64,000 bases of DNA, taken from the NCBI RefSeq assembly GCF_016798245.1, contig NZ_JAEUZA010000001.1, forward strand, positions 294,221-358,220, read 5' to 3'. The position numbers were made by a program, and so were the translations under genes. The notes below the pieces were generated by a model. That model made no database searches and had not been told where the DNA came from. It worked only from the letters and a program-made list of their open reading frames with translations. Positions 51,297-60,349 of this stretch are shown here, one piece after another. This DNA is from Alkalicoccobacillus gibsonii. Lineage in GTDB: Bacteria; Bacillota; Bacilli; Bacillales; Bacillaceae_D. Numbering within the stretch: the stretch's first letter is position 1; each line of letters begins with the position of its first letter.

Positions 51297-51628
51297 TGCC
51301 TTTTAAGTGTAAGCTGTCTGTACTTGCGAAAAACAAATAAACTCTCTTTTAAATATTCCATTTCTTCTAAACTGACAGTTAATAGTTGGTCACTTTCTGT
51401 TTTAATCATCGCAATGTGATTAGGTTGACTAATATCTGTTCTTCCAAGAAGATAGTCAACAGAAACATCAAACGTATCAGCGAATAAATACAAAATGCTA
51501 ATATCGGGTTTTCTGATCCCATTCTCGTAGCCTGATATGGTCGAAGCAGCTAGATTGACTCTCACTCCTAGTTGCTTCATCGTTAAATTGTGTTTTAATC
51601 GTTGTTCTCTAAGGCGAGATGAAAACAT
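51293..51628 (-). CDS. Xre-family transcriptional regulator
   Basis: A 111-residue DNA-binding protein. HTH_3 domain spans residues about 3-60: RLREQRLKHNLTMKQLGVRVNLAASTISGYENGIRKPDI, then VDYLLGRTD. A short helical tail follows. It is divergent from another Xre gene. Its predicted promoter spacer contains a perfect inverted repeat (51671-51689), a likely autorepressor operator. The frame also contains an ATG at 51646; GGAGAG favours 51628. Confidence 0.83.
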   Translation of the reverse strand: MFSSRLREQRLKHNLTMKQLGVRVNLAASTISGYENGIRKPDISILYLFADTFDVSVDYLLGRTDISQPNHIAMIKTESDQLLTVSLEEMEYLKESLFVFRKYRQLTLKRH

Positions 51629-51665
51629 AGGTAAGGATCTCTCCATTTCATTGTTGTGTCACTTT

Positions 51666-51694
51666 ATTATACTTTGCAAAACGCAAAGTGCCAA
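51666..51694 (-). promoter_or_regulatory. Promoter with operator-like inverted repeat for the minus-strand Xre gene
   Basis: On the minus strand: TTGGCA (51689-51694), 17 bp, TATAAT (51666-51671). ACTTTGC-5-GCAAAGT (51671-51689) fills exactly the spacer, so a bound repressor would block RNA polymerase. Confidence 0.65.
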
Positions 51695-51722
51695 TTATTA
51701 TTAATTTACTATTCGTAATGAA

Positions 51723-51750
51723 TTGACGATTATGCAAAATGAATTATAAT
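51723..51750 (+). promoter_or_regulatory. Promoter of the plus-strand Xre gene
   Basis: TTGACG (51723-51728), 16 bp, TATAAT (51745-51750). The spacer contains TATGCAAAATG, sharing the TGCAAA core of the neighbouring operator. Confidence 0.65.
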
Positions 51751-51787
51751 CATGAAGAGTATATAACAATGATTTGAGGGTCAGGGT

Positions 51788-52030
51788 GTGAACGAGATGA
51801 GCTTAGTAAAGAAGGCTAGACAAAACCTTGGATACAGTTTGGAAGTTGCTGCTCGGGAAATAGGAATCTCAGCTGGCTATTTGTCGCAAATTGAAAGTGG
51901 GAAACGACAGATTAGCGCTGAAAGGGCGAAGCTAATTGCTCAAGTGTACAATGTACATCTAGATGATATTTTTACTCCTACAAGGTATGGAAGAAAAGAG
52001 TCAGTTACTGACGAAGAGGTAAATACTTAA
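51788..52030 (+). CDS. Small Xre-family transcriptional regulator
   Basis: An 80-residue single-domain helix-turn-helix protein: SLVKKARQNLGYSLEVAARE, then GISAGYLSQIESGKRQISAE. SinR/HTH_3-like, with a short acidic tail and no effector domain. The GTG start at 51788 follows GAGGG with spacing 7; ATG at 51797 is an alternative. Divergent from the other Xre gene, with 160 bp of shared control region. Confidence 0.85.
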   Translation: MNEMSLVKKARQNLGYSLEVAAREIGISAGYLSQIESGKRQISAERAKLIAQVYNVHLDDIFTPTRYGRKESVTDEEVNT

Positions 52031-52063
52031 AAGACAGGCGGGAGCTAATCCAGCCTGTCTTTA
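52030..52063. terminator. Bidirectional terminator between Xre gene and fumC
   Basis: AAAGACAGGC (52030-52039) pairs with GCCTGTCTTT (52053-52062) and serves convergent genes. Confidence 0.88.
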
Positions 52064-52069
52064 CTTTGT

Positions 52070-53458
52070 TTATTTTGGATGAATCATGTCCTCAGGACGT
52101 ACAGCAGCTTCGAATTCTTCTTCCGTTAATAATCCTGAGCTGATTGCTGCTTCTTTTAATGTTGTACGCTCAGCGTGTGCTTTCTTAGCAATCTTAGCTG
52201 CATTTTCATACCCGATGTGAGGGTTTAAAGCCGTAACAAGCATAAGCGAATCATTTAGATATTGTGTCATTTTCTCTTCATCTGGCTCAAGACCAACTAA
52301 ACACTTATCGTTAAAGTTTACTAAGCCATCTGATAACAGGCGAAGAGATTGAAGTACGTTAAAGATAATGACTGGTTTGAATACATTTAATTGGAAATGA
52401 CCTTGACTTGCTGCAAAACCAACGGATGCATCATTCCCAAACACCTGAGTGGCAACCATCGTAAGTGCCTCACTTTGAGTAGGATTCACCTTACCTGGCA
52501 TGATTGAGCTTCCTGGCTCGTTTGCAGGAATAATGACTTCTCCAATGCCGCAACGTGGTCCACTCGCAAGCAAACGGATGTCATTGGCAATCTTAAATGC
52601 ATCTGCAGCTAGTGCTTTTAATGCACTATGAAGGTGAACCAGTTCATCATGACTTGTTAAAGCATGGAATTTGTTCGCTGCGGATTTAAATGTCACACCT
52701 GTTTGCTTAGAAATTTGTGCAGACACTTGCTCAGAGAATTCAGGAGGAGCATTAAGTCCTGTTCCGACTGCGGTTCCTCCAATTGCTAGTTCTCTTACGT
52801 GATCAGTGCTTTGTTCAATCATCACTTTACACTTTTCAAGCATACGCTTCCAGCCACTAATTTCTTGACCAAACGTTAAAGGCGTTGCATCTTGTAGATG
52901 TGTGCGACCAATCTTGATCACATTCTCAAATGCTTTTTCTTTTTCTGCTAGTGTTTCTGTAAATGTTTTTACTGCAGGTAGTAGGTGTTGTTCTACATAT
53001 ATAACAGTGGCTACGTGCATCGCTGTAGGAAATGTATCATTTGAACTTTGAGAACGGTTTACATCGTCGTTTGGGTGTACCTTCAGATCGTGACCATTTT
53101 CAGTTAACCACTGGTTCGCTATGTAGGCAATAACTTCGTTCACATTCATATTAGACTGTGTTCCACTTCCTGTTTGCCAAACGACTAACGGAAAGTGATC
53201 ATCATGCTGTCCGTCAAGAATCTGGTCGGCAGCGTAAGTGATCGCGTCCACTTTTTCTTTTTCTAATCCTTTTAATGAACCGTTTACAATAGCGGCTGCT
53301 TTCTTTAGATGAACAAAGGCGTAGACTACTTCTAATGGAATTTTCTCTTCACCGATTTTAAAGTTCTCTAAACTACGCTGTGTTTGAGCTCCCCAAAAAC
53401 GGTCTGCAGGTACTTGAATTTCACCAATCGTGTCTTTTTCTGTACGTGTTTGCAACAT
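52070..53458 (-). CDS. fumC: Fumarate hydratase class II
   Basis: A 462-residue TCA-cycle enzyme, hydrating fumarate to malate. [44 protein letters not shown] and the catalytic loop [17 protein letters not shown] are all present. The QSNMNVNEV region and the overall sequence are fumarase-like, in contrast to the aspartase at 40.5 kb. Single gene on the minus strand. Confidence 0.95.
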   Translation of the reverse strand: MLQTRTEKDTIGEIQVPADRFWGAQTQRSLENFKIGEEKIPLEVVYAFVHLKKAAAIVNGSLKGLEKEKVDAITYAADQILDGQHDDHFPLVVWQTGSGTQSNMNVNEVIAYIANQWLTENGHDLKVHPNDDVNRSQSSNDTFPTAMHVATVIYVEQHLLPAVKTFTETLAEKEKAFENVIKIGRTHLQDATPLTFGQEISGWKRMLEKCKVMIEQSTDHVRELAIGGTAVGTGLNAPPEFSEQVSAQISKQTGVTFKSAANKFHALTSHDELVHLHSALKALAADAFKIANDIRLLASGPRCGIGEVIIPANEPGSSIMPGKVNPTQSEALTMVATQVFGNDASVGFAASQGHFQLNVFKPVIIFNVLQSLRLLSDGLVNFNDKCLVGLEPDEEKMTQYLNDSLMLVTALNPHIGYENAAKIAKKAHAERTTLKEAAISSGLLTEEEFEAAVRPEDMIHPK

Positions 53459-53548
53459 GTCTCACCCTTTTTCACTTATTTTCAACACTCATATCATAAC
53501 AGAAAATCGAATTTCCTTAAATGAAAACGTTATACATTGATAGAACTC

Positions 53549-53585
53549 AAAAAAAGACGAATGTCTTTTGAGGGACATTCGTCTT
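53549..53585 (-). terminator. Terminator of the msrA-msrB operon
   Basis: AGACGAATGTC (53555-53565) pairs with GACATTCGTCT, with a T7 run on the minus strand. Confidence 0.9.
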
Positions 53586-53597
53586 CCAAGAATTAAT

Positions 53598-54038
53598 TTA
53601 TTCATCAAAAAGCTTAAGATAAAGCTCGTACCCTTCATTTTTTAAATCACTTTTCGGAACAAAACGGAGGGCGGCAGAGTTAATGCAATATCTCAAGCCA
53701 TTTGGTCCTGGTCCATCATTAAACACGTGGCCAAGGTGAGAATCGGCGTCTTTACTGCGGACCTCGGTACGCACCATAAAATGACTGCGATCTTCTTTTT
53801 CGAGAATTTCTTCTTCTACGATTGGTTTAGTGAAGCTTGGCCAGCCGCATCCAGCGTCATATTTATCTGTTGAGCTGAAAAGAGGTTTCCCAGAAACGAT
53901 ATCAACATAGATGCCGTCTTCCTCGTGGTCATAATATTCATTACGGAAGGGCTGCTCTGTTCCGTTGTTTTGAGTGACCTCATATTGAATAGGTGTGAGC
54001 TTCGCTTTTAATTCTTCTTTTGAAGGTTTTTGTGACAT
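53598..54038 (-). CDS. msrB: Peptide methionine (R)-S-oxide reductase MsrB
   Basis: A 146-residue MsrB repairing methionine-R-sulfoxide. [16 protein letters not shown] and the catalytic [11 protein letters not shown] near residue 120 are visible. The zinc-binding CXXC pairs of many MsrB proteins are absent. Its ATG overlaps the msrA stop by one nt (TAATG), so the two are translationally coupled. Confidence 0.95.
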   Translation of the reverse strand: MSQKPSKEELKAKLTPIQYEVTQNNGTEQPFRNEYYDHEEDGIYVDIVSGKPLFSSTDKYDAGCGWPSFTKPIVEEEILEKEDRSHFMVRTEVRSKDADSHLGHVFNDGPGPNGLRYCINSAALRFVPKSDLKNEGYELYLKLFDE

Positions 54039-54574
54039 TATTTATTCCCCCAGTTTGACTTAGTAAATGCTTCTCTCCCAGATCCTTTTTGGTACATTTT
54101 ATAGCGGATTGGATTCTTTTTATAATAATCTTGGTGATACTCTTCAGCTGGATAAAAGGTACTCGCAGGTAGAATATCAGTCACAATCGGTTTATCAAAA
54201 CGCCCACTTGCTTGAAGACGTTCTTTTGATGCGATAGCAGCTTCTTTTTGAGCGTCTGAGTGATAAAAGATAGCGGTTTTGTATGAATGACCACGATCAT
54301 AGAATTGTCCACCTGGATCTGTAGGGTCAATCTGTTGCCAGAATACATCTAATAACGACTCATAGGAGAATTCAGCTGGATTAAATGTTATTTGCACAGC
54401 TTCATAGTGACCTGTTGATTCACTACAAACTTCCTCATATGTAGGATTTACCGTTGTTCCACCCGTATAGCCAGAAACGACTGATTCAATACCTTGATAC
54501 GAATCAAATGGTTTAACCATACACCAGAAGCAACCTCCAGCGAACGTAGCTTGTTGAAATGCGGTTTCGGTCAA
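54038..54574 (-). CDS. msrA: Peptide methionine (S)-S-oxide reductase MsrA
   Basis: A 178-residue MsrA repairing methionine-S-sulfoxide. The catalytic motif [12 protein letters not shown] is near the N-terminus, with [17 protein letters not shown] and [10 protein letters not shown] following. An ATG at 54604 is in frame but has no RBS. The TTG at 54574 has AAAGGG upstream and gives the B. subtilis-like length, so it is preferred, with moderate certainty. Confidence 0.92.
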   Translation of the reverse strand: MTETAFQQATFAGGCFWCMVKPFDSYQGIESVVSGYTGGTTVNPTYEEVCSESTGHYEAVQITFNPAEFSYESLLDVFWQQIDPTDPGGQFYDRGHSYKTAIFYHSDAQKEAAIASKERLQASGRFDKPIVTDILPASTFYPAEEYHQDYYKKNPIRYKMYQKGSGREAFTKSNWGNK

Positions 54575-54657
54575 TGGATACTCATCCCTTTCTTGACTCT
54601 TCATGTAGTGGAAAGTCTACTATATCATATTGTGTACAATTCTCAGAAGAATACGCT

Positions 54658-54688
54658 TAAAACCCTCTCCCGGATTTGCGGAGAGGGT
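54658..54688 (-). terminator. Terminator of the YvrJ-family gene cluster
   Basis: CCCTCTCC (54663-54670) pairs with GGAGAGGG (54680-54687). A short T run follows on the minus strand. Confidence 0.75.
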
Positions 54689-54704
54689 CAAACTCAGTTG
54701 GAGC

Positions 54705-54848
54705 TTACGATAGCTTTGTTGGTAAGGCTTCAACGGCTTCAGTCACTTTATCTAACTTTCTCTCTAATCGATTAAGTAGATAGAGTGTGACCATAATCGG
54801 GAATCCATATTCACTAATCAGAGGCACCCAGAGTTCAACGCCGTTCAT
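54705..54848 (-). CDS. YvrJ family miniprotein
   Basis: A 47-residue protein: MNGVELWVPLISEYGFPIMV, then TLYLLNRLERKLDKVTEAVE and ALPTKLS. One membrane helix followed by LLNRLERKLDKVTE is the YvrJ signature. It begins 2 nt after the stop of the DUF2922 gene and closes a three-gene cluster. Function unknown. Confidence 0.85.
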   Translation of the reverse strand: MNGVELWVPLISEYGFPIMVTLYLLNRLERKLDKVTEAVEALPTKLS

Positions 54849-54850
54849 GT

Positions 54851-55072
54851 CTAAATGCCTAAAGGAATAGCTGTGACTTCATGTTGGACTAATCTAGCGC
54901 CTTTTATAGTGGTTAATTTTCCTCCCGAAGCTAGAAACACATCCTCCGCGAGAATCGTCTCCATCACTGATTGTACCAGCTGTGCGTCCACTGGTTCAAT
55001 CGGATGATCAACAGAAATGGTAACCTGCTTTCCCATTTGGTCTTCGAATAATAAGTCAATTTTTTTGCTCAT
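54851..55072 (-). CDS. DUF2922 family protein
   Basis: A 73-residue protein with the DUF2922 pattern KIDLLFEDQMGKQVTISVDHP at its start and a short beta-rich remainder. It lies between DUF1659 and YvrJ. AAAAAGGAGGAAAAAC upstream gives a clear RBS. Function unknown. Confidence 0.88.
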   Translation of the reverse strand: MSKKIDLLFEDQMGKQVTISVDHPIEPVDAQLVQSVMETILAEDVFLASGGKLTTIKGARLVQHEVTAIPLGI

Positions 55073-55100
55073 GTTTTTCCTCCTTTTTGTTTGTTAGTTC

Positions 55101-55304
55101 TTAGTCTAGACTGTACGTGTTCTGACGAGCGACACTGAAAATCTGATACTGCTGCAAGCTAATGAGTGCATGTGCAGTTGTTGTGATCGCGGCATCACTG
55201 GCTTCCCCGTCAATGTTATGAAAGGATTTTGTTGCCAGAAGGTCCTTTCCATCATTGCCACGCCCAATCACAAACTGAAGAGTTAATCTTGTACGTTGAT
55301 TCAT
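55101..55304 (-). CDS. DUF1659 family protein
   Basis: A 67-residue protein with the DUF1659 pattern: RTRLTLQFVIGRGNDGKDLLATKSFHNI, then ITTTAHALISLQQYQI. First gene of the DUF1659-DUF2922-YvrJ cluster, which is recurrent in Firmicutes. Function unknown. GGAGGTGATAAG precedes the ATG. Confidence 0.88.
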   Translation of the reverse strand: MNQRTRLTLQFVIGRGNDGKDLLATKSFHNIDGEASDAAITTTAHALISLQQYQIFSVARQNTYSLD

Positions 55305-55448
55305 CTTATCACCTCCTATATGTTATAAATCGCAGTCGATAGCAAGTTAGGGGGAGGAGATCTATAAATTATTTCGTAAGTAGTTTTATTCCATAGTTGA
55401 TAGGGGAAAGGAATATAGATCTTTAAAAAAAGGAGAGGATTTGTACAT

Positions 55449-57107
55449 ATGGAAGAATCAAAGCAATCATCTTCATCTTCTAAAAGTGTGCTATACATCT
55501 CTACAAGTATAATTACAGTATTGATTTTATGGGGTGCTGTTTCACCGAGCTCACTTGGAAATGCCTCAGGTGCAGCACTTGATTGGATTATTGAAACCTT
55601 TGGATGGTTTTATATGCTCTTATTATCTGCTTTTGTTTTAGTTGGACTTGGCTTGGCGGTGTCTCCTTTCGGAAAGATCCGTTTAGGGAAAGAAGGGGAG
55701 AAACCAGAGCATTCCTGGTTGTCCTGGGTTGGGATGTTGTTTGCCTCGGGGCTTGGAGTTGGATTTGTCTTCTTTGGCGTAGCAGAGCCATTGCTTTATT
55801 ATCTTGATACACCTGTTGGAATAGAGCCAGCAACAGTAGACTCAGCTGAGTCTGGCATACGATACGGTGTATTCCATTGGGGGCTACATGCTTGGGGAGC
55901 ATTTTCCATTGTTGGATTAACATTGGCGTATGTTCAGTTTCGAAAAGGAAGACCTGCTTTGATTAGCTCCGCTTTTTATCCCTTACTTGGGAATAAAGTG
56001 AATGGGTGGGTAGGGAAGCTGATTGATGTGTTTGCAGTCATTGCAACGTGTGCAGGTGTGGCAACAACATTCGGTTTAAGTGCTATGCAAATAACTGGTG
56101 GACTTTCTTACGTGACCTCATTACCTAATTCAATTTACATACAATTAGCGGTCATTCTTGTTGTGACGATCTTATTTATTTTTTCAGCAGTTAAAGGGAT
56201 TGATAAAGGGATTAAACGATTAAGTAATATAAATTTAGTTCTTGCTGCCCTGCTTTTATTGTTTGTTCTTTTCACAGGACCTACCTTATTTATTTTAGAG
56301 AACATGGTTAATACATTTGGTGGGTATCTATCAAACGTGGTTTCTATGTCTTTCACGATGACACCATACAGTGAAAGTGAGTGGTTAGGCACAAACACCA
56401 TCTTTTTCTGGGCCTGGCATGTATCATGGTCTCCCTTTGTCGGACTGTTTATAGCTCGTATTTCAAAGGGAAGAACAGTACGAGAATTTATGGCGGGAGT
56501 GTTAATTGTACCAACGGTCTTGGCTGTAATTTGGTTTAGTGTATTCGGAGGATCTGGGTTGTTCTTTGAAATGTATCAAGGAGCCGGTCTTGCAGATGTT
56601 GTCTCAACAGATGTAGAAAACGCGATGTTTGTTCTACTCGAACAACTTCCACTAACGAGCCTTGTAAGCGGAATGGCTATTATTCTCATCCTAATCTTTT
56701 TTGTTACCTCAGCTGATTCAGCTTCCTTTGTTTTAGGTTCGATGACGTCAAATGGTCGGTTGAATCCTGCAAATAAGCTAAAGGTTATGTGGGGAGTGTT
56801 AATTGCAGCGACAGCTTCTGTTTTATTAATAAGTGGCGATGGGGGACTAGATGCCCTACAAACCGCTGCACTTTCAGCTGCCTTACCGTTTGCTTGTATC
56901 CTTATCTTAATGATTGTATCTGTGTTCATTATGATGGGACGAGATTTAGGGTATGAGAAGCGAAAAAAACGTTCAGAGCAGCTTGAGATCATCAAGTCTG
57001 AGGTTAAGGAAGATATTAAAGAGGATATTTACGAGGAATTAAAAGAGGATGTGTACGATGAAGTAAGACAGGAATTACAAGAATCAGAACGGAAAAAAGC
57101 AGATTAG
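55449..57107 (+). CDS. BCCT family betaine/carnitine/choline transporter
   Basis: A 552-residue transporter with 12 predicted membrane segments. The BCCT signature is present: MLFASGLGVGFVFFGVAEPLLYY near residue 98, with GLGVG in place of the GMGIG Na+-site sequence of some members, and TIFFWAWHVSWSPFVGLFIARISKGRT near residue 318. The C-terminal tail (residues about 510-552) is highly charged and coiled, as in osmosensing BCCT proteins. It likely imports glycine betaine with Na+. Confidence 0.93.
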   Translation: MEESKQSSSSSKSVLYISTSIITVLILWGAVSPSSLGNASGAALDWIIETFGWFYMLLLSAFVLVGLGLAVSPFGKIRLGKEGEKPEHSWLSWVGMLFASGLGVGFVFFGVAEPLLYYLDTPVGIEPATVDSAESGIRYGVFHWGLHAWGAFSIVGLTLAYVQFRKGRPALISSAFYPLLGNKVNGWVGKLIDVFAVIATCAGVATTFGLSAMQITGGLSYVTSLPNSIYIQLAVILVVTILFIFSAVKGIDKGIKRLSNINLVLAALLLLFVLFTGPTLFILENMVNTFGGYLSNVVSMSFTMTPYSESEWLGTNTIFFWAWHVSWSPFVGLFIARISKGRTVREFMAGVLIVPTVLAVIWFSVFGGSGLFFEMYQGAGLADVVSTDVENAMFVLLEQLPLTSLVSGMAIILILIFFVTSADSASFVLGSMTSNGRLNPANKLKVMWGVLIAATASVLLISGDGGLDALQTAALSAALPFACILILMIVSVFIMMGRDLGYEKRKKRSEQLEIIKSEVKEDIKEDIYEELKEDVYDEVRQELQESERKKAD

Positions 57108-57118
57108 TTCATCTATAA

Positions 57119-57160
57119 AGCAAAGACGAAGGATCCTGAGTGGAACCTTCGTCTTTGTTT
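57119..57160. terminator. Terminator after BCCT gene
   Basis: CAAAGACGAAGG (57121-57132) pairs with CCTTCGTCTTTG (57146-57157), followed by TTTCG. Confidence 0.88.
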
Positions 57161-57195
57161 CGTTTCTGTCCATGACTGATACCTGTTGAGAAGTG

Positions 57196-57564
57196 TTAAG
57201 AACGATGATTAAGAGCAAAGCGTTTTAACGCACCAATTACATCTTCTTTTTCTTTGTCAGAAGATAAGAGCTCTAGTCCATACTGGTAGTCACTAGCAAC
57301 CGGTTTCATCCATTGGACGGATCCTTTAAGACAAAGAGGATGATCCTCCATATGAAATTGAATTTCCAATATAATCGTATAGGAAGCCGGATCCGGTAAT
57401 TTGTATTGGGTTTTCATGCGAATGCCTCCTGGACTAAGGTCAAGAATTGAAAGCTCACCTTCTGCCATTTGAACCTCTTGTCCATTCAACGTTAGGATGT
57501 GAAATGTTCCACGTATAGATGGTTCAAATGTATAACGAAAGCTTTCATCACGCTTATAACGCAC
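57196..57564 (-). CDS. PilZ domain protein
   Basis: A 122-residue single-domain protein with the c-di-GMP-binding pattern: an Arg-rich N-terminus (RYKRDESFRY) and LDLSPGGIRM (DXSXXG) near residue 40. It could bind c-di-GMP, although the RXXXR motif is not a perfect match. The frame is open upstream, but GGAGGAGG precedes the GTG at 57564 (spacing 9), which is chosen. Confidence 0.82.
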   Translation of the reverse strand: MRYKRDESFRYTFEPSIRGTFHILTLNGQEVQMAEGELSILDLSPGGIRMKTQYKLPDPASYTIILEIQFHMEDHPLCLKGSVQWMKPVASDYQYGLELLSSDKEKEDVIGALKRFALNHRS

Positions 57565-57615
57565 AGTGTGATTCCTCCTCCAACAACGATATAGTTTCAT
57601 TATCGGTAATGGTAC

Positions 57616-58251
57616 CTATGAAATCAAGTAGTACAATTGAATACCGAAGTGAAGAGAGAAGAAAGCAAGCATCGTTGCAGCAACAACATTTAACCCTTTT
57701 AATACCTTTGCTTTCATTAAAAATGACGAGAAGTGTGTTAAAAAGGACAGATTTAAATTCCATAGTAGAATTCCGGTGAAAATGAGTAAGCTATACCATA
57801 AAATGAACAAGCCGTTTGATCGTTCTACGATCTCACTTAATACTGAGCCATAGATTCCAAACCAAAACATGATATTGATTGGATTAATGAGAGCAATGAA
57901 TAAACCGGTATAAAAACATTTCCAAAAGATTGATTTCTTGGGGCGAATTAAGTGACGATCCTTCCATAAAGACTGAGGAGCTTTCTTAAAGGTCCGAACG
58001 CTTAAATAAGCAAGAAATAAACAACCGCATAAATAAAGGATTGCTTGTGTCGTAATATGGGTAAGTATCGATCCAAGACCAAAATAAATGGTTGTCATAA
58101 AGAGTGCGTCTGCAGTCATTCCACCAATACCAACAGCAATTCCTCCTAAAAAGCCATTTCTAAGCGTTCGATTAATAATCTCCAAGCAAATAGGGCCAAC
58201 AGGAGCAGCAAGAGAAATCCCCAAAACGATAGCTGAAATCGCAGTGATCAA
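57616..58251 (-). CDS. LysE-family amino-acid exporter
   Basis: A protein of about 211 residues with six hydrophobic segments. The LysE/RhtB signature is at the start: ISAIVLGISLAAPVGPICLEIINRTLRNG, then GIGGMTADALFM and INPINIMFWFGIYG. The exported amino acid is unknown. The start is uncertain: TTG at 58251 lies 4 nt after AAGGAG, while an ATG at 58278 has no RBS. Confidence 0.85.
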   Translation of the reverse strand: MITAISAIVLGISLAAPVGPICLEIINRTLRNGFLGGIAVGIGGMTADALFMTTIYFGLGSILTHITTQAILYLCGCLFLAYLSVRTFKKAPQSLWKDRHLIRPKKSIFWKCFYTGLFIALINPINIMFWFGIYGSVLSEIVERSNGLFILWYSLLIFTGILLWNLNLSFLTHFSSFLMKAKVLKGLNVVAATMLAFFSLHFGIQLYYLIS

Positions 58252-58373
58252 AGAACTCCTTCCTTTCCATCCGTTCATTTTGTCTTTTACTAATACATGT
58301 CCAAGTTTGTGAAAATAGACATGTTATTTTTTGGGTACTTTGTAGAAATGTAAAGAGATCTCTAAATTCAGTG

Positions 58374-58387
58374 TGAAAGCGATTACG
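58374..58387 (+). promoter_or_regulatory. Possible cre site
   Basis: TGAAAGCGATTACG resembles a CcpA cre site (TGNAANCGNWNNCW core), about 70 bp before the small lipoprotein gene. Low confidence. Confidence 0.3.
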
Positions 58388-58455
58388 ATCCTGTGAGGCG
58401 GGAAATGAAAAGTAAGCAAGATAGTATAACAAAATCACTGAAGGAGGAAATCATA

Positions 58456-58632
58456 ATGAGCAAAAAATTGATGTATAGTATGATGGCAGGTATCTTTTCA
58501 GTAGGAATGTTAGCGGCTTGCGGAGATGGTGAGACGGATGGTACAGATCCGATGGAACCGGCTGATCCGGGTCAAGATGAAATGCAGGACGATGGAATGA
58601 ATGATGGTATGGGTGACGATTCAGATATGTAA
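58456..58632 (+). CDS. Small acidic lipoprotein
   Basis: A 58-residue protein: signal peptide MSKKLMYSMMAGIFSVGMLA, then lipobox AAC with Cys22, then an acidic, Met/Gly/Asp-rich tail (DGMNDGMGDDSDM). AAGGAGG lies before the ATG at 58456. Function unknown. Confidence 0.78.
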   Translation: MSKKLMYSMMAGIFSVGMLAACGDGETDGTDPMEPADPGQDEMQDDGMNDGMGDDSDM

Positions 58633-58657
58633 TCATATCTATATGATGATTAAAGTG

Positions 58658-58688
58658 GGCAATCCCGTTAAGCGGGATGCCTTTTTTC
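58658..58688 (+). terminator. Terminator after small lipoprotein gene
   Basis: GGC-A-ATCCCG pairs with CGGGAT-GCC around TTAAG, followed by T6. Confidence 0.85.
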
Positions 58689-58782
58689 TTTGTTTAAAAC
58701 GATAGGATGAAGCCTTAGCCTATGTTTATTTCACCTCCAGGCATGTTAAAATAAGACCGATGATAAGGAGATGAACGCACGT

Positions 58783-59766
58783 ATGAGATTTAAAATTGGC
58801 TATCGCACGATAAAAACAGCAATTGGCGTTTTAGTTGCAACAGCCATTTCACAAGCATTACAGTTAGATTCTTTTGGGTCAGCTGCCGTAATTACGATAC
58901 TATGTATTTCAGTCACAAGGAAAAACTCATTAAGAGTATCCTGGCATCGTTTTGCTGCCTGTCTCCTAGGAATGATTCTTAGTATGGGTATCTTTGAATT
59001 ACTTGGTTATACACCAATTGTTCTCGGGTTATTTATGGTATTATTCATACCTTTTGTAGTTGCACTTCGACTTAGTTTGGGGATTGTTACAAGTTCGGTC
59101 ATTGTGCTCCATATTTATACGCATGCGAATGCAACCGTTGATCTTTTTATGAATGAACTTCTTCTGGTCGTGATTGGCATAGGGACGGCCTTACTAATGA
59201 ATTTATATATGCCTAGCAGTGAGCGTCAACTAAGAGTATTTAAAAAGCAAATTGAGCAAAACTTTAGCTTAATTCTTTACGAATTTTCTACGTACATTCG
59301 TAAAGGAGACAGTGAATGGATTGGCGCGGAAATTTCAGACACAGTACGTTTATTAGATGAAAGCAAGAACTTGGCGATTCGTGAGAGGAATAATCAAATC
59401 CTCAAAGAAGAAGATCAGTACTTTCATTATTTCCAAATGAGAGAAAAGCAATTTGAAATTCTCGAACGCTTAATGCCATTCATCACAACAATTCACGGAT
59501 CCGTGTCACAAAGCGAAAATCTTGCAGACTTTCTAGAAGAGTTAAGTAAGGCAGTGAGTCCAACCAATCATGTGCCGTACTTCTTAGGACAATTAGAGAA
59601 GATGCGTGAAACGTTTAAAGAGATGGAGTTGCCCACTACAAGAGAAGAGTTTGAAGTTCGATCTGCCCTTGCCTATATCATGCATGAGCTACAACAGTAC
59701 TTATTGATTAAAGACTCTTTATGGAATGAAAAAAAGGATACAAACGTTAAAAAAAGAGCATTCTAA
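58783..59766 (+). CDS. yqjA: Aromatic acid exporter-like protein YqjA (DUF939)
   Basis: A 327-residue protein. N-terminal membrane domain (about residues 10-145) with RTIKTAIGVLVATAISQAL, RKNSLRVSWHRFAACLLG and VTSSVIVLHI; the C-terminal domain is helical and cytoplasmic. It matches ArAE/DUF939. TAAGGAG lies ahead of two ATG codons, 58771 (spacing 0-1) and 58783 (spacing 12); the latter is chosen. The substrate is unknown. Confidence 0.85.
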   Translation: MRFKIGYRTIKTAIGVLVATAISQALQLDSFGSAAVITILCISVTRKNSLRVSWHRFAACLLGMILSMGIFELLGYTPIVLGLFMVLFIPFVVALRLSLGIVTSSVIVLHIYTHANATVDLFMNELLLVVIGIGTALLMNLYMPSSERQLRVFKKQIEQNFSLILYEFSTYIRKGDSEWIGAEISDTVRLLDESKNLAIRERNNQILKEEDQYFHYFQMREKQFEILERLMPFITTIHGSVSQSENLADFLEELSKAVSPTNHVPYFLGQLEKMRETFKEMELPTTREEFEVRSALAYIMHELQQYLLIKDSLWNEKKDTNVKKRAF

Positions 59767-59790
59767 CACTAGAAAAGGAGGGGTTTTCTG

Positions 59791-60303
59791 GTGTTCAAAA
59801 TGCTCGTTGCGATTCTCATGATTGTGGCTTCTCCAATTTGGCCGATTGGGGAGAATCCAATAAATGGGGATCCTTTTTTAATCGTAAACGTTTCTACAAA
59901 TCAACTCGCTTTTATTCATGATAATACGGTAAAAGAAGTACTTCCGGCTGCAACGGGTAAGCAAGCGAGTCAAACACCACTTGGTTTGTTTACTGTTACG
60001 GTTAAGGCAAATAATCCGTATTATCGAAAGAAGAATATACCAGGTGGAGATAAGAACAATCCTCTTGGAAGTAGATGGATCGGTTTTGATGCATTAGATA
60101 CAGAGGGGAGAACATACGGTGTACATGGTACAAACCGACCTCATTCCGTCGGTTATTCCGTGACTTCTGGTTGTATTCGTTTAACAAATGAGACGATTGA
60201 ACAGCTGTATGATCAGATTCCTCTTGGTACTAAGATTCTCATAACGGATCAATCCATCTCATTCGAGGAATTAGGTAAGCAGCATGGGGCCCTGAAGAAT
60301 TAA
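59791..60303 (+). CDS. yqjB: L,D-transpeptidase (YkuD domain), YqjB position
   Basis: A 170-residue exported protein: a signal peptide-like N-terminus (KMLVAILMIVASPIWPI), then a YkuD domain. Motif HGTNRPHSVGYSVTSGCIRLTN holds the catalytic His and Cys (near residue 137). It forms 3-3 cross-links in peptidoglycan. The GTG start at 59791 follows AAAGGAGGGG. It follows yqjA by 24 nt, so is probably cotranscribed. Confidence 0.88.
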   Translation: MFKMLVAILMIVASPIWPIGENPINGDPFLIVNVSTNQLAFIHDNTVKEVLPAATGKQASQTPLGLFTVTVKANNPYYRKKNIPGGDKNNPLGSRWIGFDALDTEGRTYGVHGTNRPHSVGYSVTSGCIRLTNETIEQLYDQIPLGTKILITDQSISFEELGKQHGALKN

Positions 60304-60313
60304 GAAATGAAAA

Positions 60314-60344
60314 AAAGAAACACCAAGATTGGCGTTTCTTTTCC
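60314..60344. terminator. Bidirectional terminator between yqjB and Prli42-like gene
   Basis: AAGAAAC pairs with GTTTCTT with an inner CCA/TGG stem. Flanked by A and T runs. Confidence 0.78.
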
Positions 60345-60349
60345 CACTA

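Noticed and set aside
56576-56995. Minus-strand 139-codon frame in the BCCT gene
   Set aside because: Antisense shadow of a conserved membrane protein; no supporting signals.
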